This document shows positions 45,128 to 54,478 of a DNA stretch of 64,000 nt, piece by piece; the first letter of the stretch is position 1, and every line of letters begins with the position of its first letter. Position numbers and translations under genes: made by a program. The DNA lies in contig SSMU01000024.1 in assembly GCA_004799545.1 (NCBI GenBank), positions 18,872-82,871 of the forward strand. Reading direction: 5' to 3'. The notes under the pieces are model-generated. The model was not told the origin of the DNA, did no database searches, and saw only the letters and a list, made by a program, of their open reading frames with translations. The stretch is from Phenylobacterium sp. (lineage in GTDB: Bacteria; Pseudomonadota; Alphaproteobacteria; Caulobacterales; Caulobacteraceae).

Positions 45128-47107
45128 TCACGCGAACTCCACCAGCACCTCGTCGGCCGCGACGCTGTCGCCGGCCGCGGCGTTCACCGCCTTCACCACT
45201 CCGTCGCGCTCGGCGCGGATGATGTTCTGCATCTTCATCGCCTCGATCACCGCCACCGCCTCGCCGGCGCGGACCTCCTGGCCGACCGCGGCGTCCATCG
45301 AGACCACCAGCCCCGGCATCGGCGACAGCACCATCTTCGAGGTGTCCGCCGCCTGCTTGGGCGGCAGCTTGCGGTGCAGCTCGGCCGAACGCGGCGACAG
45401 CACCAGCACACGGGCCTGCGCCGCCCGGTGGCGGATCACGAAGCCCTCGGCCGCGGTCTGCACCCGCGCGGTGAACCCCACCCCGTCGAGCACCCCCTTG
45501 AAGGTCGGCTTCCCCGGCCGCCAGTCGAGGGTCTCCAGCTTCAGCGTCCGGCCGCCGTCCAGGAATTCGATCGAGAAGGCCCCGCCACCGTTGGTCACCC
45601 GCACCAGCCGGGTCTCGCCGTTCTCGATCACCTGCCAGTCCTGGCGCATCAGCTGCGGCGCCGCGCGGGCGGTCAGCACCCGGTGCATGGCGCAGCCCAC
45701 CGCGGCCATCAGGTCGCGCTGGAACTCGGTGGGCTCGGTCCCGTGGAAGCCGTCGGGGAACTCGTCCTTGATGTAGTTGGTGGAGAGCTGGCCGGAGCGG
45801 AACCGTTCCTGGTCCATCACCGCGGCCAGGAACGGCACGTTGTGGCCCAGCCCCTCGATGTGGAAGTCCTCCAGCGCCCGGCCCATGGCGTCGATCGCCT
45901 CGCCCCGGGTCTTCGCCCAGGTCGACAGCTTGGAGATCATCGGGTCGTAGAACATCGAGATCTCGTCGCCCTCGCGGACCCCGGCGTCGTTGCGCACCTT
46001 GGCCTTCCCGACCTCGCCTTCCTGCGGCGGATCATAGCGGACCAGGCGGCCGATGGAGGGCAGGAAGCCGCGGTAGGGGTCTTCGGCGTAGATCCGGCTC
46101 TCGATCGCCCAGCCGTCGATCTTCAGGTCCTTCTGGGCGAAGGCCAGGGGCTCGCCCGCCGCCACCCGGATCATCTGCTCCACCAGGTCGAGGCCGGTGA
46201 TCAGCTCGGTCACCGGATGCTCCACCTGCAGGCGGGTGTTCATCTCCAGGAAGAAGAAGCTCTTGTCCTGCCCGGCCACGAACTCGACGGTGCCGGCGCT
46301 GTCGTAGTTCACCGCCTGGGCCAGCGCGACGGCCTGCGCCCCCATGGCGGCCCGGGTCTTGGCGTCCAGCAGCGGGCTCGGCGCCTCCTCGATGACCTTC
46401 TGGTTGCGCCGCTGGATCGAGCACTCCCGCTCGAACAGGTGGACCACATGGCCGTGCTTGTCGCCCAGCACCTGGATCTCGATGTGCCGCGGGCTCTCGA
46501 TGAACTTCTCGATGAAGATCCGGTCGTCGCCGAAACTGGCCTTGGCCTCGGCCTTCACCGCCGGGAAGCCCTCCTCGACGTCCTTGCGGTTCCAGGCGAC
46601 GCGGATGCCCTTGCCGCCGCCCCCGGCCGAGGCCTTGATCATCACCGGATAGCCGACCTCCTCGGAGATCTTGATGGCGTGCGCCGTGTCGTCGATCTCG
46701 CCCACGTGGCCCGGCACCACCGAGACATTGGCCTTGGCGGCGAACTTCTTGCTCTCGATCTTGTCGCCCATCGCCTCGATGGCGTGCGGGTTGGGGCCGA
46801 TGAACACGATCCCCTCCGCCGCCAGCTGCCGCGCGAAGCCGGCGTTCTCGCTCAGGAACCCGAAGCCCGGATGCACCGCCTGCGCCCCCGTCCGCTGGCA
46901 GGCGTCGATGATCTTGCCCGCGTCGAGGTAGGACTGGGCGGCCGGCGGCGGGCCGATGAACACCGCCTCGTCGGCCATCTCCACGGCCAGGGAATCGGCG
47001 TCGGCCTCGGAATAGACCACCACCGTGGCGATCCCCATCCGTCGGCAGGTCTTGATGATCCGGACGGCGATCTCGCCCCGGTTGGCGATCAGGATCTTGG
47101 AAAACAT
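45128..47107 (-). CDS. pccA: Propionyl-CoA carboxylase, biotin carboxylase/carrier (alpha) subunit
   Basis: The 659-residue protein starts with a biotin carboxylase (about 1-445; ANRGEIAVRII, GGGGKGIRV and EMNTRLQVEHPVTE). A BT linker domain (about 470-570) follows, then a C-terminal biotinyl domain with the biotin lysine in EAMKMQN. The overall sequence follows the structurally known Ruegeria PccA closely, more so than methylcrotonyl-CoA carboxylase. It carboxylates biotin for transfer to propionyl-CoA by PccB. pccB is encoded on the same strand 4.8 kb upstream, with five coding genes and repeats in between. Confidence 0.92.
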   Translation of the reverse strand: MFSKILIANRGEIAVRIIKTCRRMGIATVVVYSEADADSLAVEMADEAVFIGPPPAAQSYLDAGKIIDACQRTGAQAVHPGFGFLSENAGFARQLAAEGIVFIGPNPHAIEAMGDKIESKKFAAKANVSVVPGHVGEIDDTAHAIKISEEVGYPVMIKASAGGGGKGIRVAWNRKDVEEGFPAVKAEAKASFGDDRIFIEKFIESPRHIEIQVLGDKHGHVVHLFERECSIQRRNQKVIEEAPSPLLDAKTRAAMGAQAVALAQAVNYDSAGTVEFVAGQDKSFFFLEMNTRLQVEHPVTELITGLDLVEQMIRVAAGEPLAFAQKDLKIDGWAIESRIYAEDPYRGFLPSIGRLVRYDPPQEGEVGKAKVRNDAGVREGDEISMFYDPMISKLSTWAKTRGEAIDAMGRALEDFHIEGLGHNVPFLAAVMDQERFRSGQLSTNYIKDEFPDGFHGTEPTEFQRDLMAAVGCAMHRVLTARAAPQLMRQDWQVIENGETRLVRVTNGGGAFSIEFLDGGRTLKLETLDWRPGKPTFKGVLDGVGFTARVQTAAEGFVIRHRAAQARVLVLSPRSAELHRKLPPKQAADTSKMVLSPMPGLVVSMDAAVGQEVRAGEAVAVIEAMKMQNIIRAERDGVVKAVNAAAGDSVAADEVLVEFA

Positions 47108-47198
47108 CTACGCGCGCGTCTCTTCCTCATGGACCGGCGGGACCTTAGATTGACGCCCGAGAGCGCGCCAGCGATTGGCGCGCGGGAGACCAGAGCCC

Positions 47199-47699
47199 AT
47201 GAGCACGCCGACCTTCTCCCCGTCCGGTTTCGACCTCTCGCCGCCTGACGCAGAGGAACGCAAGCGCCTGGAGGCCGGCCTCACCCGCGAGGAGGCCGAG
47301 GTGCTGCTGCACCACGGCACCGAGGCGCCGTTCTGCGGCGGCCTGCTGGAACAGAAGGACAGCGGCGTCTACTGCTGCCGGCTCTGCGCCCTGCCGCTGT
47401 TCCTGCACAAGACCAAGTTCGAGAGCGGCACCGGCTGGCCCTCCTTCTGGGCGCCCTTCGACGAGGCCCACGTCCGCGCGATCCGCGACGTCTCCTACGG
47501 CATGGTCCGCACCGAGACCCGCTGCGCCCGCTGCGACAGCCACCAGGGCCACCTGTTCCCCGACGGCCCGCCGCCGTCCCGCCTGCGCTACTGCATCAAC
47601 TCGGTCTCGCTGGAGTTCGTCCCCGACGGCGGCCACCTGCGCGACCCGCTGCAGCGCGGCGACGACAAGGCCTATGCGGCAGCCGTCGGCGTGGCCTAG
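47199..47699 (+). CDS. msrB: Peptide-methionine (R)-S-oxide reductase
   Basis: The 166-residue protein repairs methionine-R-sulfoxide. The zinc ligands are C60, C63, C109 and C112, and the catalytic cysteine is C132 in RYCINS. The FESGTGWPSFW and GTEAPFCG motifs are present. ATG at 47199 is the natural start; GGGAG lies about 10 bases upstream. It is divergent from pccA, and its last four bases overlap the 3' end of the channel-like gene on the opposite strand. Confidence 0.95.
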   Translation: MSTPTFSPSGFDLSPPDAEERKRLEAGLTREEAEVLLHHGTEAPFCGGLLEQKDSGVYCCRLCALPLFLHKTKFESGTGWPSFWAPFDEAHVRAIRDVSYGMVRTETRCARCDSHQGHLFPDGPPPSRLRYCINSVSLEFVPDGGHLRDPLQRGDDKAYAAAVGVA

Positions 47700-48190
47700 C
47701 GCCGGGCTCGGCGCCGCTTCGGCGGGGCTTCCGGGGCGATGGCGCCCCTGGGCAGCGGATGGGTCTCGTCGGTGACCATCAGCCGGTAGAGGTTCTGGAA
47801 GAAGAAGGCGGTCGACCAGCCGACCATCAGCAAGCCGTTCATCGCCTCCAGCGACATCACCACCCGCCAGTTCGGCGGCAGGCGCACGTCCACCCAGCCG
47901 GCCGTCGAATAGGCCCCGATCGACAGGTAGAGCGCCTGTTCGAGATGGCTCGCCGCCCCGCCGGCCAGGTAAAGCAGGGCGTAGGCCCAGATCTCCACCC
48001 CGTGGATCACGAAGATCCCCAGCACCATGCCCAGCGGCACCAGCACGCGGTCGGCCCGGAGCGAGGTGGCGAACCGGGTCACGTGCACCCGGGTGAGCTG
48101 CAACAGCACGCTCAGGCCCACGAGGTGTGTCAGCACGGTGAGCAGCACCATGCCCGTGGCGATCAGCAGTTCGCGCGCAAGGCCGTCCAC
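47696..48190 (-). CDS. Ion-channel-like membrane protein with an atypical selectivity filter
   Basis: The 164-residue protein has about four hydrophobic helices and a pore-like segment ALYLSIGAYSTAGWVDVRLP. This is followed by a last helix (LEAMNGLLMVGWSTAFFFQ) typical of two-TM potassium channel modules (Ion_trans_2). The filter TVGYGD of true potassium channels is replaced by TAGWVD, so ion selectivity is doubtful. A basic tail follows. It is encoded directly downstream of the phosphotransferase gene with a 9-base gap. Confidence 0.68.
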   Translation of the reverse strand: MDGLARELLIATGMVLLTVLTHLVGLSVLLQLTRVHVTRFATSLRADRVLVPLGMVLGIFVIHGVEIWAYALLYLAGGAASHLEQALYLSIGAYSTAGWVDVRLPPNWRVVMSLEAMNGLLMVGWSTAFFFQNLYRLMVTDETHPLPRGAIAPEAPPKRRRARR

Positions 48191-48199
48191 GGTCCCTCC

Positions 48200-49021
48200 T
48201 CAGGCGCCCAGCGCCGCATGGGCGGATCGCGCCAGCGCCAGGGCCGGTTCCGCATCGAAGCCGTCCTGCCGACACCAGACCGCGGCTGCCGCGGCATGGA
48301 CCAGCAGCCATTGTATCAGCCGTTCGCGGGGCAGCCGCGCGGCCTCGGCGACCACCGCCAGCTGCCGGTCCAGCCGCCCCGGCGTGAGCGCTGTCTCCGG
48401 GTCGGGATTGCACAGGATGTTGGCGTAGTCGTAGCCGCGCGGGCCGGTGATCCCCTTCGGGTCGATGGCCAGCCAGCCGCGCGGGCCGCCGTCCAGCACA
48501 TTGGCGTGGTGCAGGTCGCCGTGCAGCACGGCGGGCTCTTCATTCGCCGCGAACAGGCGCTCGGCCGTCGCCTGGGCCGCCGCAAGCATCCCGCCGTCCG
48601 CCGCCGCCGCCGGCTTCAGCGCCCGCAGCCAGACCGGCAGTGGCACGAGGTCGCCTGGCGGCGGCTCGGGCCGGGCCACGTGCAGCCGGTCAGCCACCTG
48701 GCAGAGGATGCGGCTCGCCGCATCGTCCTCACCGCCCCGCGCCATCGCCGTGAGCGAGCGCGGCCCCACCAGTCGTTCCAGCAGCAGCGCCTCGCCGTCC
48801 TGCGCCAGCACGCGGGCCGCGCCCTCGCCGGCCCACCAGGCCATCAGCCGCGCCCCGCGCTGTTCCTCGGCATGGTGCGACAGCTTCAGCATCGCCGCCG
48901 TCCCGCCCTGCCGCACCGGTAGCAGCCAGTTGCCCGCATAGCCGGTCCGGAACGCCGCCCCGTCCAACCTCAGGCCCCAGGCTGTGAGCCAGGGTTCGAA
49001 ATCTGTGGATGGCGCCTCCAT
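48200..49021 (-). CDS. Aminoglycoside/hydroxyurea-type phosphotransferase
   Basis: The 273-residue kinase-like protein has the Brenner motif HGDLHHANVL with the catalytic Asp, followed by AIDPKGITGPRGYDYANIL with the metal-binding Asp. This arrangement is typical of the APH(6)/hydroxyurea phosphotransferase family (streptomycin 6-kinase-like). A chromosomal member like this may phosphorylate a metabolite rather than a drug. The ATG at 49021 gives the usual length. It is divergent from the PhyH dioxygenase gene and sits 9 bases upstream of the channel-like gene. Confidence 0.85.
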   Translation of the reverse strand: MEAPSTDFEPWLTAWGLRLDGAAFRTGYAGNWLLPVRQGGTAAMLKLSHHAEEQRGARLMAWWAGEGAARVLAQDGEALLLERLVGPRSLTAMARGGEDDAASRILCQVADRLHVARPEPPPGDLVPLPVWLRALKPAAAADGGMLAAAQATAERLFAANEEPAVLHGDLHHANVLDGGPRGWLAIDPKGITGPRGYDYANILCNPDPETALTPGRLDRQLAVVAEAARLPRERLIQWLLVHAAAAAVWCRQDGFDAEPALALARSAHAALGA

Positions 49022-49105
49022 GCGACGATCCGCCCCCCGAGCGTGGCCGCCTTGCGGCGCGTACCGTTCATCGCACGTCCAGCCATCCCCTGCGATTCTC
49101 ACCCC

Positions 49106-49903
49106 ATGCAGCTCTCCCCCGACCAGGCCCGCGCCCACGCCGACGAGGTCCGCGCCACCAGCGTCACCGTCCTGCGCGGCCTGATCCCCACCGAGACCAT
49201 CGACCACTGGAACGCGGCCTTCGGCCAGCTCCTGGCCTGCGCCATCCGCCGCGAGGGCGACAACCCCAACCGCGGGCCGCACCGCTACTACGTCACCCTG
49301 CCCTTCCACGGCCTCTGGGCCGATCCCGGCATCATCGACAACGACGCGATCATGGCGGTGGTCGAGGACCTGGTGGGCGAGGACGGCGTCATGTGCCAGC
49401 TGGCCAGCGACACCCCGCTGCTGGGCTCCGAGCCCCAGGACCTGCACCGCGACACCCAGCTCCTGTTCCCCGAGAGCGGCGCGGAGACCCCGCCCTACCA
49501 GCTGGCGGTCAACTTCCCGCTGATCGACGTCACCGACGAGACCGGCCCGATGGAATATGCCCCGGGCACCCACATGCTCTCCAAGGCCGACGGCATGGCC
49601 CGCGTCGCCAGCGGCGAGATCCCGCTGGTCAGCGCCCACATGGCCCGCGGCGACGTGATGATCCGCGACGTGCGCCACATCCACCGCGGCACGCCCAACC
49701 GCACCCTGACGCCGCGCCCCATGGTGGTGGTCGGCTACTCGCGCCGCTGGCTGCACCGGCCGGAGGTCAACATCCGGGTGCCGGCCGACGTCCTCGTCAG
49801 CCTGCCCGAACGCGCCCGCCGCTGGCTGCGCCACAACCCGGTCTTCGAAAGCCGCGCCGAAGCCGAACGCCCCGACGAGACCTACCGGGCGTTTGCGTAC
49901 TGA
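49106..49903 (+). CDS. Phytanoyl-CoA dioxygenase (PhyH) family oxygenase
   Basis: The 265-residue protein is a non-haem Fe(II)/2-oxoglutarate oxygenase with the facial triad H114, D116 (LHRDTQ) and H193 (HIHRG). An arginine in the TPNRTLTPRP segment probably binds 2-oxoglutarate. Members hydroxylate many small molecules; the substrate here is unknown. ATG at 49106 begins at the natural domain start, while an upstream frame to 49043 adds residues that look non-native. A complex GC-rich repeat follows directly after the stop. Confidence 0.85.
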   Translation: MQLSPDQARAHADEVRATSVTVLRGLIPTETIDHWNAAFGQLLACAIRREGDNPNRGPHRYYVTLPFHGLWADPGIIDNDAIMAVVEDLVGEDGVMCQLASDTPLLGSEPQDLHRDTQLLFPESGAETPPYQLAVNFPLIDVTDETGPMEYAPGTHMLSKADGMARVASGEIPLVSAHMARGDVMIRDVRHIHRGTPNRTLTPRPMVVVGYSRRWLHRPEVNIRVPADVLVSLPERARRWLRHNPVFESRAEAERPDETYRAFAY

Positions 49904-49920
49904 GACGCGCAGTGAAAAAT

Positions 49921-50100
49921 CCTCCCCCACAGGGGGAGGTGGCCCAATCCACCCCCGTTGGAGGTGGCTTGCGAAGCACGGGGGGCCGCCGGGTCGCGAG
50001 CGACCCGGTGGGGGCCGGAGGGGGTTGCCGCCCACGAGCGTCGGCCGCCCTGGGCTTCAACCCCCTCACCAGCTTCGCGGGAGCTCCCCCTGAGGGGAGC
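49921..50100. repeat. GC-rich double-hairpin repeat in inverted pair
   Basis: The left unit has CCTCCCCC-ACA-GGGGGAGG (49921-49939) and, further in, CCGGGTCG-CGAG-CGACCCGG (49990-50009). The right end has GCTCCCC-CTGA-GGGGAGC (50083-50100), read as an inverted unit. It fills nearly all of the gap between the PhyH gene and the BON-domain gene. The plan matches the pair around the DUF559 gene at 51378-51903. Confidence 0.65.
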
Positions 50101-50111
50101 AGCTTGGCGTC

Positions 50112-51296
50112 CTACTTCAACTTACCCGCGTCACCGTCCGCCGCGCCGTTCTTCGCCGCGCCGTGCGCCGTCCCCGGCGCGCCGCTGTCGATGCTGGCGC
50201 CGGAGCCGGTCTCGCCGCGGGTCTGGGCGTCAAGCACGCTGTCGCCGAAGCCGCGCGGGGCGCGGGTCAGCGGGTTGCCGTGGTCGACGCGCAGGTTGTT
50301 CTGCACGTGGTTGACGCCGGAGATGTCCTCGGCGATCCGCTCGGCGCGGTGCTTGGACTCCCGGTTGACCACCGTGCCGGACAGCGTCACCTCACCCCCC
50401 GAGACCGTGACCGTGACGTGGGTGGCGTCCAGCCAGGCGTCGTCGGTCAGCCGCTCGTGGACCTCCTCGTCGATCCGCTCGTCGGCGCGCTTGTAGCCCT
50501 TCGGGCCCAGCCCGCGGTGGTCCCGCGCGCGCTCATGCTCGGCGGCCTCGCCGGCGCCGAACCAGCCGGCGACCCGCTCGCCGGCCCGGCGGACGAAGTC
50601 GCCCGCGTCGCGGCCGGCCTGTTCGAACCGGTCACCGCGCTCGTCGGGACGCCGCGTCCGGCCGCCGTCGCCGTAGCCGCGCTCATAGTCGTAGCCGCCG
50701 GTGCCGCCCGACGCCGTGCGCCCGCCGGTGAAGGCCCCGCGGTCATAGCCGCGCCCGCCGCCTTGCGGGCCGCCGCGATAGCCGGCGTCATAGCCGCGCG
50801 GCACGTCGCCGTATTCCACGCCGCCCTGGCCGTATTCCTCGCGGTAGATCCGCTCGCGGCCGCCGTCGCCATAGTAGCGGCCGCCCTCGGGGGCTCCCCC
50901 TCGGCCGCCGCGTCCGGGGATCGGATGCTCGCGGTCATAGCGCTTGGCGGTGCGCTCGGCGTCGTACTCGCCCTGCTCCATGGCCGGGCTCACGCCGCCG
51001 TAGTTGGGATCCTGCCAGCCGGGTCGGCCGCCCTCGCCCCGCGGGCTCCGCGCGCCGCCGCCGGCGTAGCGCTGGCCGGCGCGATCGTCCTCGCCGCCAT
51101 AGCCCATGCCGGTCTCGCGTTCGCCGAACACCCGGTCGCGGTCAGGCCCGCTGCGGCGGGCGCCGTAGCCCGCGCCGTCGTCGCCGATGAAGCTGCGATC
51201 CTCGCCGCCCTCGAAGCCCCGGTCGCCCCCGCCGTAGCTCTCCGATCGCCGGGCGCGTTCGCGGCGCTCGCGTTCTTCCGTCCATCTGTCGGCCAT
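50112..51296 (-). CDS. BON-domain protein with a long Gly/Arg/Tyr-rich disordered region
   Basis: The 394-residue protein has about 280 residues of low-complexity sequence rich in Gly, Arg, Tyr, Asp and Glu (GGRGGAP, GYDRG and GRYYGDGG types). A helical stretch (RFEQAGRDAGDFVRRAGERVAGWFG) and a BON domain (about 285-350; DEEVHERLTDDAWLDATHVTVTV) follow, then a variable tail. BON domains bind phospholipid or act in osmotic stress. There is no signal peptide. GGAGG lies 7 bases before the ATG at 51296. Similar SWFGD-type proteins occur in related genera, but no function is proven. Confidence 0.78.
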   Translation of the reverse strand: MADRWTEERERRERARRSESYGGGDRGFEGGEDRSFIGDDGAGYGARRSGPDRDRVFGERETGMGYGGEDDRAGQRYAGGGARSPRGEGGRPGWQDPNYGGVSPAMEQGEYDAERTAKRYDREHPIPGRGGRGGAPEGGRYYGDGGRERIYREEYGQGGVEYGDVPRGYDAGYRGGPQGGGRGYDRGAFTGGRTASGGTGGYDYERGYGDGGRTRRPDERGDRFEQAGRDAGDFVRRAGERVAGWFGAGEAAEHERARDHRGLGPKGYKRADERIDEEVHERLTDDAWLDATHVTVTVSGGEVTLSGTVVNRESKHRAERIAEDISGVNHVQNNLRVDHGNPLTRAPRGFGDSVLDAQTRGETGSGASIDSGAPGTAHGAAKNGAADGDAGKLK

Positions 51297-51377
51297 GGGA
51301 GGGTCCTCCGTCGTGTTGAACTTCGGGCGCAGCTCGCCCTGACGGCTCAACTCGGGGGGACGGTGGGAGTTCCGCTT

Positions 51378-51441
51378 CTGCCTCCCCCATTCATGGGGGA
51401 GGGGGACCATTCGCCGAAGAGCGAATGGTGGAGGGGGCGAG
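51378..51441 (+). repeat. Double-hairpin element, left copy flanking DUF559
   Basis: The unit has hairpin one CTCCCCCAT-TC-ATGGGGGAG (51382-51401) and hairpin two CCATTCGC-CGAAGA-GCGAATGG (51407-51428), ending in GGAGGGGGCGAG. An inverted copy lies at 51841-51903. It ends 8 bases before the stop of the DUF559 gene. Confidence 0.8.
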
Positions 51442-51449
51442 CGGCTCCC

Positions 51450-51830
51450 TCAGCGCGCCTTCCACGCCTCCGCCGCAATGCGTTCCAGCGCGCGGCGACG
51501 GACCCCGTCGGCGACATTGGCCAGATCGCTGAAAACAGCGCCGGCGGGTATTCGGTAGACCTCGACGCCGTTGCTCCTCAACCACGCGTCGCGGCGGCGA
51601 TCATGCGCGGCCTGAGCCGGTTCGCTGTGGCCCGCGCCATCTATTTCGACCGCCAGCCGAGCCCGCGCGCAGAAGAAATCAAGAATATATGGCCCCAACG
51701 CGTGTTGGCGACGAAACACCGCCCCATCGTCTAGCCGACGCCGCAGACGGGACCACAGCATCACTTCCGGCGCCGTCATCTCCCGGCGGAGCGCCCTTGC
51801 CCGTTTTACCGTGATGTTGGCCGATCTCAT
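51450..51830 (-). CDS. DUF559 endonuclease-domain protein
   Basis: The 126-residue protein is a compact PD-(D/E)XK-like nuclease of the DUF559 family, related to Vsr mismatch endonucleases. D51, E62 and D64 in YILDFFCARARLAVEIDGAGH form the metal site. TAPEVMLWSRLRRR and the C-terminal YRIPAGAVF are family signatures. It has no fused domain. It is bracketed at 8 and 10 bases by inverted copies of a double-hairpin element, making a unit of 526 bases inserted between the BON gene and pccB. This suggests a mobile or formerly mobile cassette. Family biology is largely unknown. Confidence 0.87.
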   Translation of the reverse strand: MRSANITVKRARALRREMTAPEVMLWSRLRRRLDDGAVFRRQHALGPYILDFFCARARLAVEIDGAGHSEPAQAAHDRRRDAWLRSNGVEVYRIPAGAVFSDLANVADGVRRRALERIAAEAWKAR

Positions 51831-51840
51831 CTGCCGGCGG

Positions 51841-51903
51841 CTCGCCCCTCCACCGCCCGCTCTTCGGCGTGCGGTCCCCCTCCCCCGTCAACGGGGGAGG
51901 CAG
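51841..51903 (-). repeat. Double-hairpin element, right copy flanking DUF559
   Basis: Read on the minus strand, it has hairpin one CCTCCCCCGT-TG-ACGGGGGAGG (stem arms 51879-51888 and 51891-51900 on the window numbering) and hairpin two with the same CGAAGA loop. It ends GGAGGGGCGAG. It differs from the left copy by 9 substitutions and one indel; six of the substitutions form three compensatory base-pair changes. Confidence 0.8.
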
Positions 51904-51904
51904 A

Positions 51905-53431
<1,527 letters not shown>

Positions 53432-53526
53432 GCGGAGCCCTTCACGCAGTTGTCGCGGAAGGGGTAGTCGCGCTCGGAAGGCCGCGCAAGCTCACGCGGC
53501 GGGAGGTCGGCCCCCAGGAGGTCTCG

Positions 53527-53742
53527 TCAGGCGTAGGCGGCCTGGGCCTCGATCAGGGCGGCCATCAGGCCGGCGGCCAGGGTCGGGCGGTCGGGCCCGA
53601 AGCTGCGGCGCAGCTCGGCGGGGCGCAGGACCGGCGCGGCGACGGCCGTCTCAGCGTCCGCGGGCCGGACCATGGCGAACGCCAGCGGCGTCGCCAGCTG
53701 GCGGCTCGGGGTCTGAAAACTGAGGGATCCGATGCTGATCAC
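53527..53742 (-). CDS. Small hypothetical protein (71 residues)
   Basis: The GTG at 53742 has GGAGG 5 bases upstream, a strong reason to call the gene. The product (starting MISIGSLSFQTP) is Ala/Leu/Pro-rich with a hydrophobic C-terminal half (LAAGLMAALIEAQAAYA) that may be an amphipathic helix. No family is recognised. It is encoded upstream of pccB on the same strand with a 95-base gap and could be expressed with it or alone. A longer frame reaching 54426 overlaps the DUF2059 gene and is not credible. Confidence 0.5.
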   Translation of the reverse strand: MISIGSLSFQTPSRQLATPLAFAMVRPADAETAVAAPVLRPAELRRSFGPDRPTLAAGLMAALIEAQAAYA

Positions 53743-53834
53743 GCCGGCCTCCGTCCCATTTCGGCACAATCGCCGAGGTTTCGGAAGACCACACGCAATC
53801 CGCGAGCCAGCGACGGTTCGCGGTTCGGTAGTGT

Positions 53835-54404
53835 TTAGGAGGCGGGCTTGTGGACCGCCTTGGCCATGGCGTCGGCCATCTGCTGGCGCACTTCCGGCGT
53901 GCAGCTGGTCTCCGCGCAGACCCGGTCGAGGGTCTTCTGCATGACCTCCGGGATCATCGCCTGGATCAGCGGCATCTCCTCGGCCATCGACTGCTGCATG
54001 ATCGCCGGCAGCTTGTTGATCAGGGCCTGGCCGCTGTCGCTCTTGTAGAACACCAGGAGGTCCCGCAGCTGCTTGTCGCTGAGGTTCTGGGCGTAGGCCC
54101 GCGCGCTGACGTCCATGATGGCCGGCAGGAGCTTGACCATTTCCTCCTGCATGTCGCGCATCATCAGCTCGGTGGTCTTGGCCTGGGCCGGCGGGGCGTT
54201 CCGGCTCACCGAGGCGCCGATGGAGCCGTAGAGCGCGCGGATCTGGGCCTCGGCCCCCTTCTCGCCGCCGGTGGCCTCGATCACCTGCCGGGCCAGCTCG
54301 ACGCGCGCCGGATCGGGTGCGGCCGGCGCCTGCGCCTGTGAGGCGCTCGCCGCCGCCAGGGCGGCCAGGCCGGCCATGGCCGAGATGAACATCGATCGCT
54401 TCAT
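53835..54404 (-). CDS. DUF2059 domain protein, predicted exported
   Basis: The 189-residue protein has a signal peptide (about 1-24, ending SQA). The DUF2059 helical domain lies at about 95-160, with AQNLSDKQLRDLLVFYKSDSG as its typical core. Such proteins are predicted to be periplasmic and have no established function. Two cysteines near the C-terminus (CAETSC) may form a disulfide. The gene is alone on this strand, with gaps of 92 and 74 bases on its two sides. Confidence 0.85.
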   Translation of the reverse strand: MKRSMFISAMAGLAALAAASASQAQAPAAPDPARVELARQVIEATGGEKGAEAQIRALYGSIGASVSRNAPPAQAKTTELMMRDMQEEMVKLLPAIMDVSARAYAQNLSDKQLRDLLVFYKSDSGQALINKLPAIMQQSMAEEMPLIQAMIPEVMQKTLDRVCAETSCTPEVRQQMADAMAKAVHKPAS

Positions 54405-54478
54405 GCGCGCTCCCCTTGCAATGCAAGCTACAGTGCGATTGTGCACGCCCCGCGACAAGGGCGCCAGGAGCTGCAGCC

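Noticed and set aside
45374..47248. A 624-codon open frame antisense to pccA
   Set aside because: It has no family match, its composition is that of a reverse-frame shadow, and pccA is highly conserved on the other strand.
51378..51903. A CRISPR array or insertion sequence around the DUF559 gene
   Set aside because: There are just two repeat copies in inverted orientation, no spacers, and no transposase. No flanking target duplication is apparent.
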